Positions 18,008 to 26,767 of a DNA stretch of 40,589 nucleotides are shown here, piece by piece. The notes beneath the pieces were generated by a model, which saw only the letters and a program-made list of their open reading frames with translations, made no database searches and had not been told where the DNA came from. This stretch comes from Nitrososphaerota archaeon (lineage in GTDB: Archaea > Thermoproteota > Nitrososphaeria > Nitrososphaerales > Nitrososphaeraceae), in the NCBI GenBank assembly GCA_005877075.1, contig VBPX01000031.1, positions 1 to 40,589 of the forward strand, in the 5' to 3' direction. Both the position numbers and the translations under genes were made by a program. Within the stretch, counting starts at the first letter, position 1, and each line of letters begins with the position of its first letter.

Positions 18008-19271
18008 TCCAAAGATTCTCAAAGATAATCCTCAGCTCATAGTAGACATGCTAAGTAAAAGAAAGGTAGAATATCCAGTTTCTGAACTATTTGATTTGGA
18101 TAAAAAGAGACGTGAATTAATAATAGAAACTCAGAACTTGAGGCATAGAAAAAATACTTTGTCGCAAAGTATTGCGGCTAAAAAAAAGAATCGAGAAACT
18201 GCTGACAAAGAATTGGAAGAAATGAAAAATGTAAGTGAGCTTATGCAAGATTTAGAAAATAAGAGATCTATTGTAGAAAGGAGATACTCTGATTTGATTT
18301 ACTCTGTTCCCAATATACTTGATGAATCAGTGCCGATTGGAGACAGTGAGGAAGATAATATAGTAATTAGATCTTATGACGACCAGATTAAATCTAGCTC
18401 CAAAATAGATCATGTTGATCTGGCTAATTCACTTCAGTTGATTGATTTAGAAAGAGCGGCAAAGATATCCGGATCAAGATTTTATTTTTTAAGGAATGAA
18501 CTTGTTAGAATGAACCAAGCTTTGATAAATTATGCCCTTGATTTTCTTATTGGTTATGGTTATGAGTTAATTCAACCGCCATTTATGTTAAAGAACGATG
18601 CTATTAAGGGATCCATTATTATGGATGATTTTGAAGATGTGATTTATAAAATTGAAAATGAAGACCTGTATATGATAGGGACATCTGAACACGCCATGGC
18701 TTCAATGCACATGGATGAAATATTAGATTCAAAGAAATTGCCTTTAAGATATGCCGGTATAAGTCCTTGCTTTAGAAAGGAAGCTGGAGCACATGGTAAA
18801 GACATGAAGGGTATTTTCAGAGTTCATCAATTCGAAAAAGTTGAACAATTTGCCATTTCAGAGTCCGAAAATTCTTCTAGTGAACATGAAAGAATGTTAA
18901 ATATCACTGAAAGATTTTACCAAAATTTAGGAATACCATTTCGTGTAGTACTGCTATGTAGTGCCGACACAGGCAAGGTATCTGCAAAGACTTATGACCT
19001 TGAGGCGTGGATGCCCGGACAAAAAAAGTATAGAGAAATAGGATCGTGTTCTAATTGCATAGATTTTCAGTCAAGGAGATTAAGTATACGTCATAGACAA
19101 AAAACCAATGAAGAAACCCAGCTTGTTCATACTTTGAACAGTACTCTTGTCGCTACAGAACGTACAATGGTTGCAATACTTGAAAATTATCAAACAAATA
19201 ATCAAACTGTAGTTGTACCGAATGTTTTAAGGAAATACATGGGAGACATTAAAGAGATCAACATAAAATAA
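18000..19271 (+). CDS. serS: Seryl-tRNA synthetase
   Basis: SerRS (423 residues) charges tRNA-Ser. The N-terminal arm is a long coiled coil (about residues 25-105), and the class II core shows motif 2 around FRKEAGAHGKDMKGIFRVHQ, the EIGSCSNCIDFQSRR segment and motif 3 with ATERTMVAILENYQ. This is the ordinary type, not the methanogen-specific SerRS. It overlaps the pcc1-like gene by 8 bp and is the last member of the rps15 operon. Confidence 0.97.
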   Translation: MIDPKILKDNPQLIVDMLSKRKVEYPVSELFDLDKKRRELIIETQNLRHRKNTLSQSIAAKKKNRETADKELEEMKNVSELMQDLENKRSIVERRYSDLIYSVPNILDESVPIGDSEEDNIVIRSYDDQIKSSSKIDHVDLANSLQLIDLERAAKISGSRFYFLRNELVRMNQALINYALDFLIGYGYELIQPPFMLKNDAIKGSIIMDDFEDVIYKIENEDLYMIGTSEHAMASMHMDEILDSKKLPLRYAGISPCFRKEAGAHGKDMKGIFRVHQFEKVEQFAISESENSSSEHERMLNITERFYQNLGIPFRVVLLCSADTGKVSAKTYDLEAWMPGQKKYREIGSCSNCIDFQSRRLSIRHRQKTNEETQLVHTLNSTLVATERTMVAILENYQTNNQTVVVPNVLRKYMGDIKEINIK

Positions 19272-19660
19272 GTTATTCAACCAACTCATTAGACTTTTGT
19301 TTATTTTGAAAAAATATCATAAGGCTGTTGTGATGCTGTTTAGCGGTTCCAGTTATTTTAATCAATTAAAACATCGCAAAATTGAATTTATTTTTAGAAT
19401 TTGAATGCACTATCCAAAAGATAAATCGTTTTATAATTTGTTGGAGAAACAACTATGACGCTTAAACCACAACTGGTGGGAGTTTTGGTTGTTCCTGTCC
19501 GATACTGAAATTCCTCTTAACGCCAGTTGTGATATTGAATTTTCAAATTACAAAATGGTTGGTGTCCATCATGTTTTTGATGACATAATTAGACAAGACA
19601 ATTTACCGAAATACATTTTATGTATTAACAATTGGGCCTGATTGTTATTTCGCTCATGTT
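19272..19660. other. Intergenic region with a broken reading frame (389 bp)
   Basis: The region lies between the stops of serS and the convergent radical SAM gene. Apart from the interrupted frame listed separately (19405-19641), it contains an inverted repeat with 9-bp arms (cacaactgg at 19468-19476 and ccagttgtg at 19523-19531), which lies inside that frame. No RNA gene was recognised. Confidence 0.5.
19405..19641 (+). pseudogene. Possible broken small gene with an in-frame TGA
   Basis: One frame runs from an ATG at 19405 to a TGA at 19639-19641, 78 codons, interrupted only by a TGA at 19456-19458. After that stop the peptide reads like real protein: RLNHNWWEFWLFLSD, then IPLNASCDIEFSNYK and VGVHHVFDDIIRQDNLPKY. 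I do not recognise it. It may be the remains of a small gene, or a chance frame. Confidence 0.3.
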
Positions 19661-20545
19661 CTAAAATCTACGCAATACTTTTGGTTTTAACAATTCAGGA
19701 TGTTGTTTTAAGCTTCTAATTAATGAAATCATCCTATCCTTGTCTTCGGGCAGATTGCCACCAATGGAATATACATTTGACGCGTGGTTAGCCCTAAAGA
19801 TAATAGATGAAGAAGGTGTAATTCCATTTACCAATATTTCAAGCTCATCAAGTATTGAAGAATCATCTAGATGCTCAAATGGTTCGCCAAACTTTTGCAT
19901 AAATTCTTCATATACCCCATCCTCAAGAATTAATGTCAATGCAGCAAGAAATTTTGGTGAAACTTCACTTACAACTCTAGCTGTTTCTTTTATATGTTCC
20001 ACCGAATATTTTTTCCCTCCTATTCCCAGAATAATCATACATGATAGAGTGAAACCACTTTTTTTTGCTCTACAACATCCTTCAATAATGCTCTGCGATG
20101 TGGCCCCTTTTGTAATTTTTTTGAGCAAAACATCATGTCCTGTTTCTATTCCTACGTACAGCATATTTAGTCCCTCTTTGTTGAGAAGAGTCAATTCATC
20201 AGAGCTTTTTTGAAGAAGATTTTTTGGCATAGCATAACATGAAATTCTCTCTAAATTCGGAAATTTTTCTCTGATATATTTTAATATTTGAATTATTTTT
20301 TCAGTTGCAAGATTTAATGCATCACCATCTGCCAAAAAAATCTTCTCGGTTAGAGGATATAATTTTGAAATCACGTCAATTTCGTTTTTGACTTCCTCCC
20401 ATGGTCTTTCGGAGTATTTTTTCGTTCGATACATATTACAAAATGAGCACTTGTTAAAGGAGCATCCTAAAGTAACCTGGAAAATGAGAGAGTTAGATTC
20501 AGAAGGCGGTCTGTACAGTGGATAATCATATCCAAGCTCCATCAT
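19661..20545 (-). CDS. Radical SAM protein of unknown substrate
   Basis: This protein of about 294 residues has the radical SAM cluster motif in the form C-x4-C-x2-C (GCSFNKCSFCNMYR, near residue 30), which also occurs in a subgroup of YRPPSE-type radical SAM proteins with NCPWNKCxFC. It continues with LADGDALNL and the glycine-rich ILGIGGKKY segment. The reaction is unknown. The frame extends to an ATG at 20566 (MIIFIII), but a TATA-like gcatttaact at 20568-20577 puts the transcription start near 20547. The ATG at 20545, leading to MMELGYDYPLYRPP, is therefore preferred. It is divergent from polX. Confidence 0.85.
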   Translation of the reverse strand: MMELGYDYPLYRPPSESNSLIFQVTLGCSFNKCSFCNMYRTKKYSERPWEEVKNEIDVISKLYPLTEKIFLADGDALNLATEKIIQILKYIREKFPNLERISCYAMPKNLLQKSSDELTLLNKEGLNMLYVGIETGHDVLLKKITKGATSQSIIEGCCRAKKSGFTLSCMIILGIGGKKYSVEHIKETARVVSEVSPKFLAALTLILEDGVYEEFMQKFGEPFEHLDDSSILDELEILVNGITPSSSIIFRANHASNVYSIGGNLPEDKDRMISLIRSLKQHPELLKPKVLRRF

Positions 20546-20786
20546 AATAATTATAAAGATTATCATTGCATTTAACTTGTGTGGAAATTTTCCAAAACTT
20601 CTAGTCGATTTAAAGCCATCGCTTGTGATTCAATATTCTAAATCAAAGCAATGAAACAAGATGATACCAAACTGGAATAGTTAAGGTGATTGATCCCACT
20701 AAAAGAAATCTATTATCTTTATAATCAGGTTTGCAAAGATCAAATTTATTATTATGTTAGGTATACAAGACAACTAAAATTAGTAA

Positions 20787-22532
20787 ATGAAAAATCTTGA
20801 AATTGTAAAGATATTCCGTGAAATCTCATATCTTCTCCAAATGGTGGAAGATGATCCAAACACAATCTACAAAGCTAGAGCGTACGAAAAGGCTGCAGAT
20901 GTGATTGAAAATTTATCTATTGGACTTGAAGAAACGTATCTTAAAAATGGGATTGAAGCTCTTAATAAAATACCATCCATTGGTAGTGCTATTTCTTTAA
21001 AGATAGAAGAATTTGTTAATTCAGGTAAAATTGATTATCATGACGAATTAAAGAAGAAAATGCCAATTAGAATTTCCGAATTTTCAAACATGAGAGGAAT
21101 AGGCCCCAAGACAATAAAGGTACTGTATGAAAAATTGAAAATTACTAGTATAGATGAGTTAGAGAAAGCTGCAGTAGAAGGTAGAATTGCAGTCTTGAAG
21201 GGTTTTTCAGGGGTGAAGGAAAAAAATATTTTGAAAGTGATTCAATTATCAAAACAACAGACAGGCAGATACTTGTTAGGGGATGTTTATCCTATCATAA
21301 AGAAAATAGAAAGTAGACTAACCAATGAAGGTGGTGTTATTCATTGTGCTGTTGTAGGTTCTTTCAGAAGAATGAAAGAAACTATTGGAGATATTGACAT
21401 ATTGATATCTACAGAAGAAGCGGAAAAAATAGTTAATTTTTTTGTCAATATGCCTGAAGTGGAGGAAATTAAGGGAAGCGGGAGAGCAAAAGCATTCGTT
21501 GAACTCAGAAATGGGATACGCGTCGATTTACTAGTAGTTCCTGAAAAAAGTTTTGGATCGGCCTCACAATATTTTACTGGAAGCAAGGCCCACAATATTT
21601 CATTGCGCAATATGGCAATTTCTAAAGGTTTACATCTTAATGAATGGGGACTCTTCAACAAGAAAAAGAAAAAAATTGCTGGAGCCAGTGAAAAAGAAGT
21701 TTACGAAAAGCTTGATCTACAGTATATTCCTCCTGAACTACGTGAAGATTGTGGAGAAATTGATTTTTTTTCTAAAAAAGATACTTTACCATTAATAGAG
21801 TACAGTGATTTGAGGGGCGATCTACAAACACATAGTAACAGTACTGATGGGACAATGTCAATAAAAGATATGGCCATACATGCAAGAAAAAAATTTGGAT
21901 TGGATTACATCGCAATCACTGATCATACAAAAAGCCTTCGACTTGCGAAAGGCCTGGATGAGAATCAATTGCTAAACCAAATCAACAAAATAGGAGAATT
22001 AAATGATAATATCAAAAGCGAATCCAATACCAAGTTTAGGATTTTAACTTCTACCGAGGTCAATATACTCAGAGACGGTACACTTGATATGCCCAATAAT
22101 ATATTAGATAAGCTAGATATTGTAGGTGCTGCCATTCACTCAAATTTTTCGTTGTCAAAGGATATTCAAACCGAGAGACTAGTCAAAGCAGCAAAGAACC
22201 CGAGTGTTGACATATTATTCCATCCCACAGGAAGACTACTTAACAAAAGAGAAGGCTATTTGGTAGACATAGAAAGAATGATTGATATCGCTTATGATAC
22301 TAAAACTGTTTTGGAAATAAATTCCAATTATAATAGGTTGGATTTAAGAGACGAACATATACGTATGGCGGTACAGAATGGTATAAAGCTGGCCATAAAT
22401 TCTGATGCTCATCATCCTGTCCATTATGCTTACCTTTTATTTGGCATAGGTCAGGCTAGAAGAGGCTGGACAAAAAAAATAGATGTTATTAATACCTTAA
22501 AAGTTGATTCTCTTCTTAAGGAATTAAAGTAG
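20787..22532 (+). CDS. polX: DNA polymerase/3'-5' exonuclease PolX
   Basis: PolX (581 residues) is a family X repair polymerase. Residues 1-160 contain the 8-kDa and helix-hairpin-helix DNA-binding regions (IPSIGSAISLKIEE and MRGIGPKTIKVLYEK). The palm domain carries the catalytic aspartates in GDIDILIST and RVDLLVVP and the YFTGSKAHN fingers/thumb motif. The C-terminal PHP phosphoesterase, about residues 345-575, includes RGDLQTHSNSTDG, TDHTKSLRLAKG and SDAHHPVHY, the metal-binding part that gives 3'-5' exonuclease and AP-endonuclease activity. The first PHP His is Gln, as I recall for other PolX proteins. Function: base excision repair and gap filling. Its last 17 bp overlap the end of the mntR pseudogene on the other strand. 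Confidence 0.96.
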   Translation: MKNLEIVKIFREISYLLQMVEDDPNTIYKARAYEKAADVIENLSIGLEETYLKNGIEALNKIPSIGSAISLKIEEFVNSGKIDYHDELKKKMPIRISEFSNMRGIGPKTIKVLYEKLKITSIDELEKAAVEGRIAVLKGFSGVKEKNILKVIQLSKQQTGRYLLGDVYPIIKKIESRLTNEGGVIHCAVVGSFRRMKETIGDIDILISTEEAEKIVNFFVNMPEVEEIKGSGRAKAFVELRNGIRVDLLVVPEKSFGSASQYFTGSKAHNISLRNMAISKGLHLNEWGLFNKKKKKIAGASEKEVYEKLDLQYIPPELREDCGEIDFFSKKDTLPLIEYSDLRGDLQTHSNSTDGTMSIKDMAIHARKKFGLDYIAITDHTKSLRLAKGLDENQLLNQINKIGELNDNIKSESNTKFRILTSTEVNILRDGTLDMPNNILDKLDIVGAAIHSNFSLSKDIQTERLVKAAKNPSVDILFHPTGRLLNKREGYLVDIERMIDIAYDTKTVLEINSNYNRLDLRDEHIRMAVQNGIKLAINSDAHHPVHYAYLLFGIGQARRGWTKKIDVINTLKVDSLLKELK

Positions 22533-22941
22533 AATATCCTATTATAGTTTGAGCCCAATTTTCCTTCATAGCATTCATAAATTCTTCCAATTTCTTGAGA
22601 GTTTCATAATGTAGATTATCTTCTATTCCTTCAGCACCATTATTTCCAATTTCATTGTCTACGCCTATCATTCGAAAGAATTCAGCTAAAATTTCATGTC
22701 TATTACTTATACTTTTTGCTATTCTTGTTCCCTAAACTCTAAGTCTTATTCCCCTATATTTTTCATAATTCAGGTACCCACTTTCATCTAATCGATATAT
22801 CATATTGATAACATTCGGAGAGCTAACATTAAGATAGTTAGATATATCGACAGTAGTAGCATATCCTTTTTGTTTGATTAACTCATAGATGACTTCAAGA
22901 TTATCTTCCATTATATCTGTACGTTCATCTTTCTTAGTCAC
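22516..22941 (-). pseudogene. MntR/DtxR-family metal-dependent repressor with an in-frame TAG
   Basis: Read through one stop codon, this frame codes for 141 residues that align along their full length with manganese regulator MntR, including the typical size. The N-terminal winged helix (MEDNLEVIYELIKQKGYAT, then VSSPNVINMIYRLDESGYL and YEKYRGIRL) ends at a TAG at 22732-22734. Past it, in the same frame, comes GTRIAKSISNRHEILAEFFR, the dimerisation domain with RHE and AEGIEDNL metal-ligand segments. The TAG is where MntR has a Glu or Lys before Gly. The metal-site His after GIE is Asp here. The start is GTG at 22941, with ATG at codon 11 as an alternative. It is either a recently dead gene or a truncated wing protein. 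Confidence 0.85.
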
Positions 22942-23049
22942 ATTTGCATCACGTATAAAATCAGGTCGATTATTTGAAATGGTTGGATTATTTTTTGTTT
23001 TGTTAATCGATACTCCCCTCCAATTTATAACAAAAATTGATATTTTTTA

Positions 23050-23520
23050 TCATATCAATAACCCCGTAATGTACATAATTAATATTCCTGCCATAAATCC
23101 CGCAACAATTGGTAAACTTGTCAGCTCTTTATTGTTATTAAAATACATCCATGACCCAACAGAGTAAACTACCAGATCCTGCGCCTATACCAAGAAAAAC
23201 AATAGTTGCGATTGGGGAATACAAGAAACCACCTATCACCTATCCACGATCCTATTATGGTTGGCATGCCTGCAATTAATCCCATTAGCACCAGTTTTGC
23301 AATTGCCAGCTTTTTATTTCTCGCCATTGGGGGCAATTATAGCCAAACCCTCTGTTGTATTTTGTAAAGTAAATCCTAGAATTAGAAAAGATCGATACCA
23401 ATTGCGATCATCATAGAAAGAGATACTGGCATAATTACGAGATGTTGCTTTGATGACTGATTAGATGAAGCATGTGAACTCTCTTCCTTCGACACTTCTG
23501 TATAAACTGGATAATCAAGA
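23050..23520 (-). pseudogene. ZIP family metal transporter, truncated and frameshifted
   Basis: On the minus strand, fragments in different frames read as the C-terminal half of a ZIP (zinc/iron/manganese) transporter. In order they are VIMPVSLSMMIAIGIDLF, then GFTLQNTTEGLAIIAP (the ZIP helix IV signature), PMARNKKLAIAKLVLMGL and AGMPTIIGSWIGD, SPIATIVFLGIGAGSG, and finally VAGFMAGILIMYITGLLI with a TGA at 23050-23052. At least four frame changes and an early stop separate them, and the first three helices are missing; the SRPBCC gene begins where they would lie. It sits next to the broken mntR gene, the usual partner of metal importers. Confidence 0.85.
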
Positions 23521-23522
23521 AG

Positions 23523-23942
23523 TTATTTTTCAACCGCATTTGAAATTCGGTCCAAGGCATCTTCTGTACCTTGTAGAATGTGCTTTTTCACCATCTTAGA
23601 AAAGATTCCCATGAATCCCGAGAGTCTAATATCCCATTCTACATCAACCATGGTTCCATCGTTCCCTTCTGGGTTAATGACAATTACTTTTTTACCTTTT
23701 ATTGGGCCCTCAGTAATGTGAGTTGTAACAGATTTCATTGGATCTAATGTAACCGTCTCCCTGCAAATAGAATTCTTAAACGCAATCACAACCTCCCGTT
23801 CCACTAAATTACCTGATTTGCGAATGTTTTTAATTGATTTAGTACCATGCCAAAATTCAGGTTCTCTATCAACGTCTGACAAGATTTTCCAGACTTCAGA
23901 TACAGGAGCATTTATCTTCTTTGCTGTATGAAAATTTGCCAT
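23523..23942 (-). CDS. SRPBCC (polyketide cyclase/START-like) family protein
   Basis: The 139-residue protein has the typical SRPBCC pattern: the start ANFHTAKKINAPVSEVWKIL, the DVDREPEFWHGTKSIKNI segment, a series of beta strands and a long C-terminal helix (KKHILQGTEDALDRISNAVEK). Such proteins bind hydrophobic ligands in a deep cavity. No ligand is predicted. It is intact between two decayed genes, which suggests a selected function. It abuts the truncated ZIP remnant. Confidence 0.85.
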   Translation of the reverse strand: MANFHTAKKINAPVSEVWKILSDVDREPEFWHGTKSIKNIRKSGNLVEREVVIAFKNSICRETVTLDPMKSVTTHITEGPIKGKKVIVINPEGNDGTMVDVEWDIRLSGFMGIFSKMVKKHILQGTEDALDRISNAVEK

Positions 23943-23992
23943 ACTACAATCAATGCTTTTTTGTCAGATAGATAATATTAAGATTTGATGAA

Positions 23993-24234
23993 ATGAAAAT
24001 ATCGGCGAATGATGCTCTCAATTATCTTAGAGCCAAGGGTTTTGCATCGCACAATTTATTCTAAAGGACACATTATTATTCTAGTAGAACCATATTAAGA
24101 TTATAACAAAAGCTCCAACCGATTGCAATCAAGTGGAAATACCAGAATTGTATATAAAAAAATTAGCTGCGCTTGGAGTAATAACAAATTCAGACGCTAA
24201 ATTACTCAACAAAAAAGATCCAATTAGGAATTAA
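23993..24234 (+). pseudogene. Possible gene remnant, unidentified
   Basis: Two short frames look protein-like but are disconnected. The first, from ATG at 23993, reads MKISANDALNYLRAKGFASH and stops at 24062. The second, in a different frame from about 24088 to a TAA at 24232-24234, reads TDCNQVEIPELYIKKLAALG and then VITNSDAKLLNKKDPIRN. I do not recognise either. They lie in the decay zone, so a broken gene is plausible. Confidence 0.25.
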
Positions 24235-24270
24235 GGTAATTCCCTCAAATTTATGGATAGATTTAATCAC

Positions 24271-24569
24271 TTACTCAATTACCTTGATCTTGCCTTTCAT
24301 CGTATCAGGATGATATTCACAGTGGTATTTTAGATCGCCTGACTTTCCGTTTTAAATTCAAATTCAGCTTTATTTCCTGGTTTAATCTCTTTACTATCAC
24401 CTACCTTAGATCCTTTGCTATTTTCTATTAACAGTTCATGTTCGTCACCAGTGGGATTGTCTATTTTGATTACATACGATTTACCTTTTACGATCTCTAA
24501 AGTGGGATTAATACCTCCTGTATTATTTACCCATCTATAGGTTCCATTCAGTTGCTTTGGATCAAGCAT
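24271..24569 (-). pseudogene. Cupredoxin (plastocyanin/azurin-like) with a frameshift
   Basis: The intact part, starting with ATG at 24569, covers 79 codons and includes the first cupredoxin strands and the ligand loop GDEHELLIE. The frame then runs out in TESQAI. One base out of frame the missing end continues as GKSGDLKYHCEYHPDTMKGK with a stop at 24271-24273, supplying the C-x2-H-x3-M copper loop (C, H, M ligands). The shift lies between about 24341 and 24357. No signal peptide precedes the domain, which is unusual for a cupredoxin. It starts 7 bp after the helicase stop codon. Confidence 0.8.
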
Positions 24570-24576
24570 AATTGTA

Positions 24577-26511
24577 TTATTTCCTTATTGCAGAGAGAAA
24601 CCACTTTGGAAGTATATTATTATTCATCTTGACAAAATAGTTGAATGCCGAATCCAGAACATATGTTTTCGCCCAATCATCTTTTGACCTTATCGATCGA
24701 CCATATGCCTGAACTAATCTTAGTGCTGTCTGCCAATAATACCATTCATGATTGATTTTCCTCTTCTCTGATGTCCATTTGTCGGCTATGTTAGGATACG
24801 GTACCTTCGTGATTATTTGGAACCTTGAGAGATTGTCTTTCAAATCAAGCCCGGTATGCAAGGATGGAGAAATAAGTACAGTAGGATTCTTACTTTCACC
24901 ATGTTCCTTTATTACCTCATCCCTTTCTACCTCAGGATCGGTCAGAATCAACCTTCTTGAATTCTTTTTTGATAGATTTTCTTTAATAAAATTCAATTGC
25001 TCATAAGAACTTGTATGGATTATCCCTTTATCGTTACTATGTATATACATTATATTATCAATTGCCTTAGATATTTTTGATTTTACATCCATTTGCTGTA
25101 GGTTACTATAATTAAGATATTCAACACTAAGAGGAAAAATGGGTCTATTCTCAACTGGAAAATCCGATTGAATTTGTATAAACTTGGCTTTATCATTTTC
25201 AGAATCAAGTCCTAGATTTTTCTGAAAGGTATGATGATTGAGAATCGTCGCACTCATAATTAATGATTTCGGACATTTTTCAACAATGGTTTTACTATAT
25301 TTAGAAGCGTCCAGTGGCTTCAATTCTACTCTAATAACATCATAATTTTCTTTATGCACTTCGGAGACTATCCAGTTTTTAGGGTTAGCAAGAATATTAG
25401 TGATGGTTCTAGTGAGTTTTTCTATATCTTGTACGATATCGATTAGTAACTCTTTATCTATTGCTTTATTCTTCCCGTAATCGTCCTTAGCATTTATTTC
25501 CAGGCTAGCATCATCTTCAAATAATTCTGTTGCCCTTACCACTCTTTTGGTTTTTACTTTATTTTTCTTTGTTGAATTATATCCATACTTTACCTTTCGT
25601 TCCTTTACAAGTGAATGAACTAGAGATTCATATCCAATCAGGATGAGCATAGTTTTTTCTAATTCAATCAAAAAATCTAACCAGCCATCTATATCATATC
25701 CATAATCTACCATCTTAAAGTCATGCATGTACCTTTTCCATCTTTTCTTAGATATGGATAGTCCCCTGAATTTTACAATTTCGGTTTCAAGCAAGTGCGC
25801 TTCGTCCAGCACAAGTAATTCTCGTTGTTGCATCACATTCTTGTTTGAGAGTAACGATAAAAAAATGGAATAATTAAAAATAGAATGACTTGCCTTCAAT
25901 GACTGAAATAACTGGTCAAAATAATAACATGCATTCCATTCTCGAGGATTATCAAAATTTTTTATATGAATCCAATTTGAATATTCTTTTTTATAATTTT
26001 CTATTTTTTCCCTATCAATGAAAACTCTTTCATTTTCTTTTCCCTTGTTTTCAATCTTGTAATCATTGATGAAGGTTCTGTATTTACAGCCCGCACCTTC
26101 CATTGATTCGTCCGATAAACATGGCCCATAGTCGCAGGATGTATGTTTACACTCATGTTCAGTGTATGAGATGCACGAACTGCACCGATATTTACCAACA
26201 TCAATAAAATCTTCTTTTACTCTGCATTGAAAGTTGCTTTTTCCTTTTGCAACTTTCAGAAAATTATAATCATGTATGTATTGGGTTTGAAGATCTTTTG
26301 TTGCCGTACATATATAGCTAGAACCAAGCGTCCTTGCAATTGTTATTGCAATTGCACTCTTACCAAATCCTGTTGGAGCCTCCAATATAACATATTTGTA
26401 ACCGGAATTAAAGGCATCACATATCTGTTTTATTACTTGATCTTGATTATTTCTAAATGAATTATGAGGGAAATTATTAAGATAATCATTTACACTTATC
26501 ACTTTGTTCAA
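24577..26511 (-). CDS. XPD/DinG-type superfamily 2 helicase
   Basis: This 644-residue protein is a Rad3/XPD/DinG-class 5'-3' DNA helicase. Walker A APTGFGKS is at 45-52, DEAH at 236-239, and motif VI QAYGRSIR near the C-terminus. Between Walker A and DEAH is a cysteine-rich region, with cysteines at 96 (NFQC), 110, 113, 121, 126, 131, 142 and 195 (ACYYF). C96 and C195 match positions of the iron-sulfur ligands in XPD/DinG, so a 4Fe-4S domain is likely, with four extra cysteines that could form a second metal site. Start is TTG at 26511. Role: probably repair or replication restart. Confidence 0.9.
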   Translation of the reverse strand: MNKVISVNDYLNNFPHNSFRNNQDQVIKQICDAFNSGYKYVILEAPTGFGKSAIAITIARTLGSSYICTATKDLQTQYIHDYNFLKVAKGKSNFQCRVKEDFIDVGKYRCSSCISYTEHECKHTSCDYGPCLSDESMEGAGCKYRTFINDYKIENKGKENERVFIDREKIENYKKEYSNWIHIKNFDNPREWNACYYFDQLFQSLKASHSIFNYSIFLSLLSNKNVMQQRELLVLDEAHLLETEIVKFRGLSISKKRWKRYMHDFKMVDYGYDIDGWLDFLIELEKTMLILIGYESLVHSLVKERKVKYGYNSTKKNKVKTKRVVRATELFEDDASLEINAKDDYGKNKAIDKELLIDIVQDIEKLTRTITNILANPKNWIVSEVHKENYDVIRVELKPLDASKYSKTIVEKCPKSLIMSATILNHHTFQKNLGLDSENDKAKFIQIQSDFPVENRPIFPLSVEYLNYSNLQQMDVKSKISKAIDNIMYIHSNDKGIIHTSSYEQLNFIKENLSKKNSRRLILTDPEVERDEVIKEHGESKNPTVLISPSLHTGLDLKDNLSRFQIITKVPYPNIADKWTSEKRKINHEWYYWQTALRLVQAYGRSIRSKDDWAKTYVLDSAFNYFVKMNNNILPKWFLSAIRK

Positions 26512-26767
26512 TTATACATAGGGTTTAGGGAATGCTGAAATAAATTTTTCTTATTTCAATTAATTGTAAATACGGAAGAATCTGTTTATCTAAACAAATT
26601 CAGTACACTTTTATTTCTATGGATATCCATGATTTGGATTGTTACAAGACGAGAGTGGTTCTAATGGTATCAATATTGAAAGTAATTGTTAGAATTGAGA
26701 ATATTTTGTTAAAAAATCAAGTACCACTTATATGAAACCGTTACGTTAGTTTTCTTAGCCCATTAAA

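Noticed and set aside
19468-19531. 9-bp inverted repeat that could be the ends of a tiny mobile element
   Set aside because: The arms are short, there is no target-site duplication, and the sequence lies within a protein-like frame.
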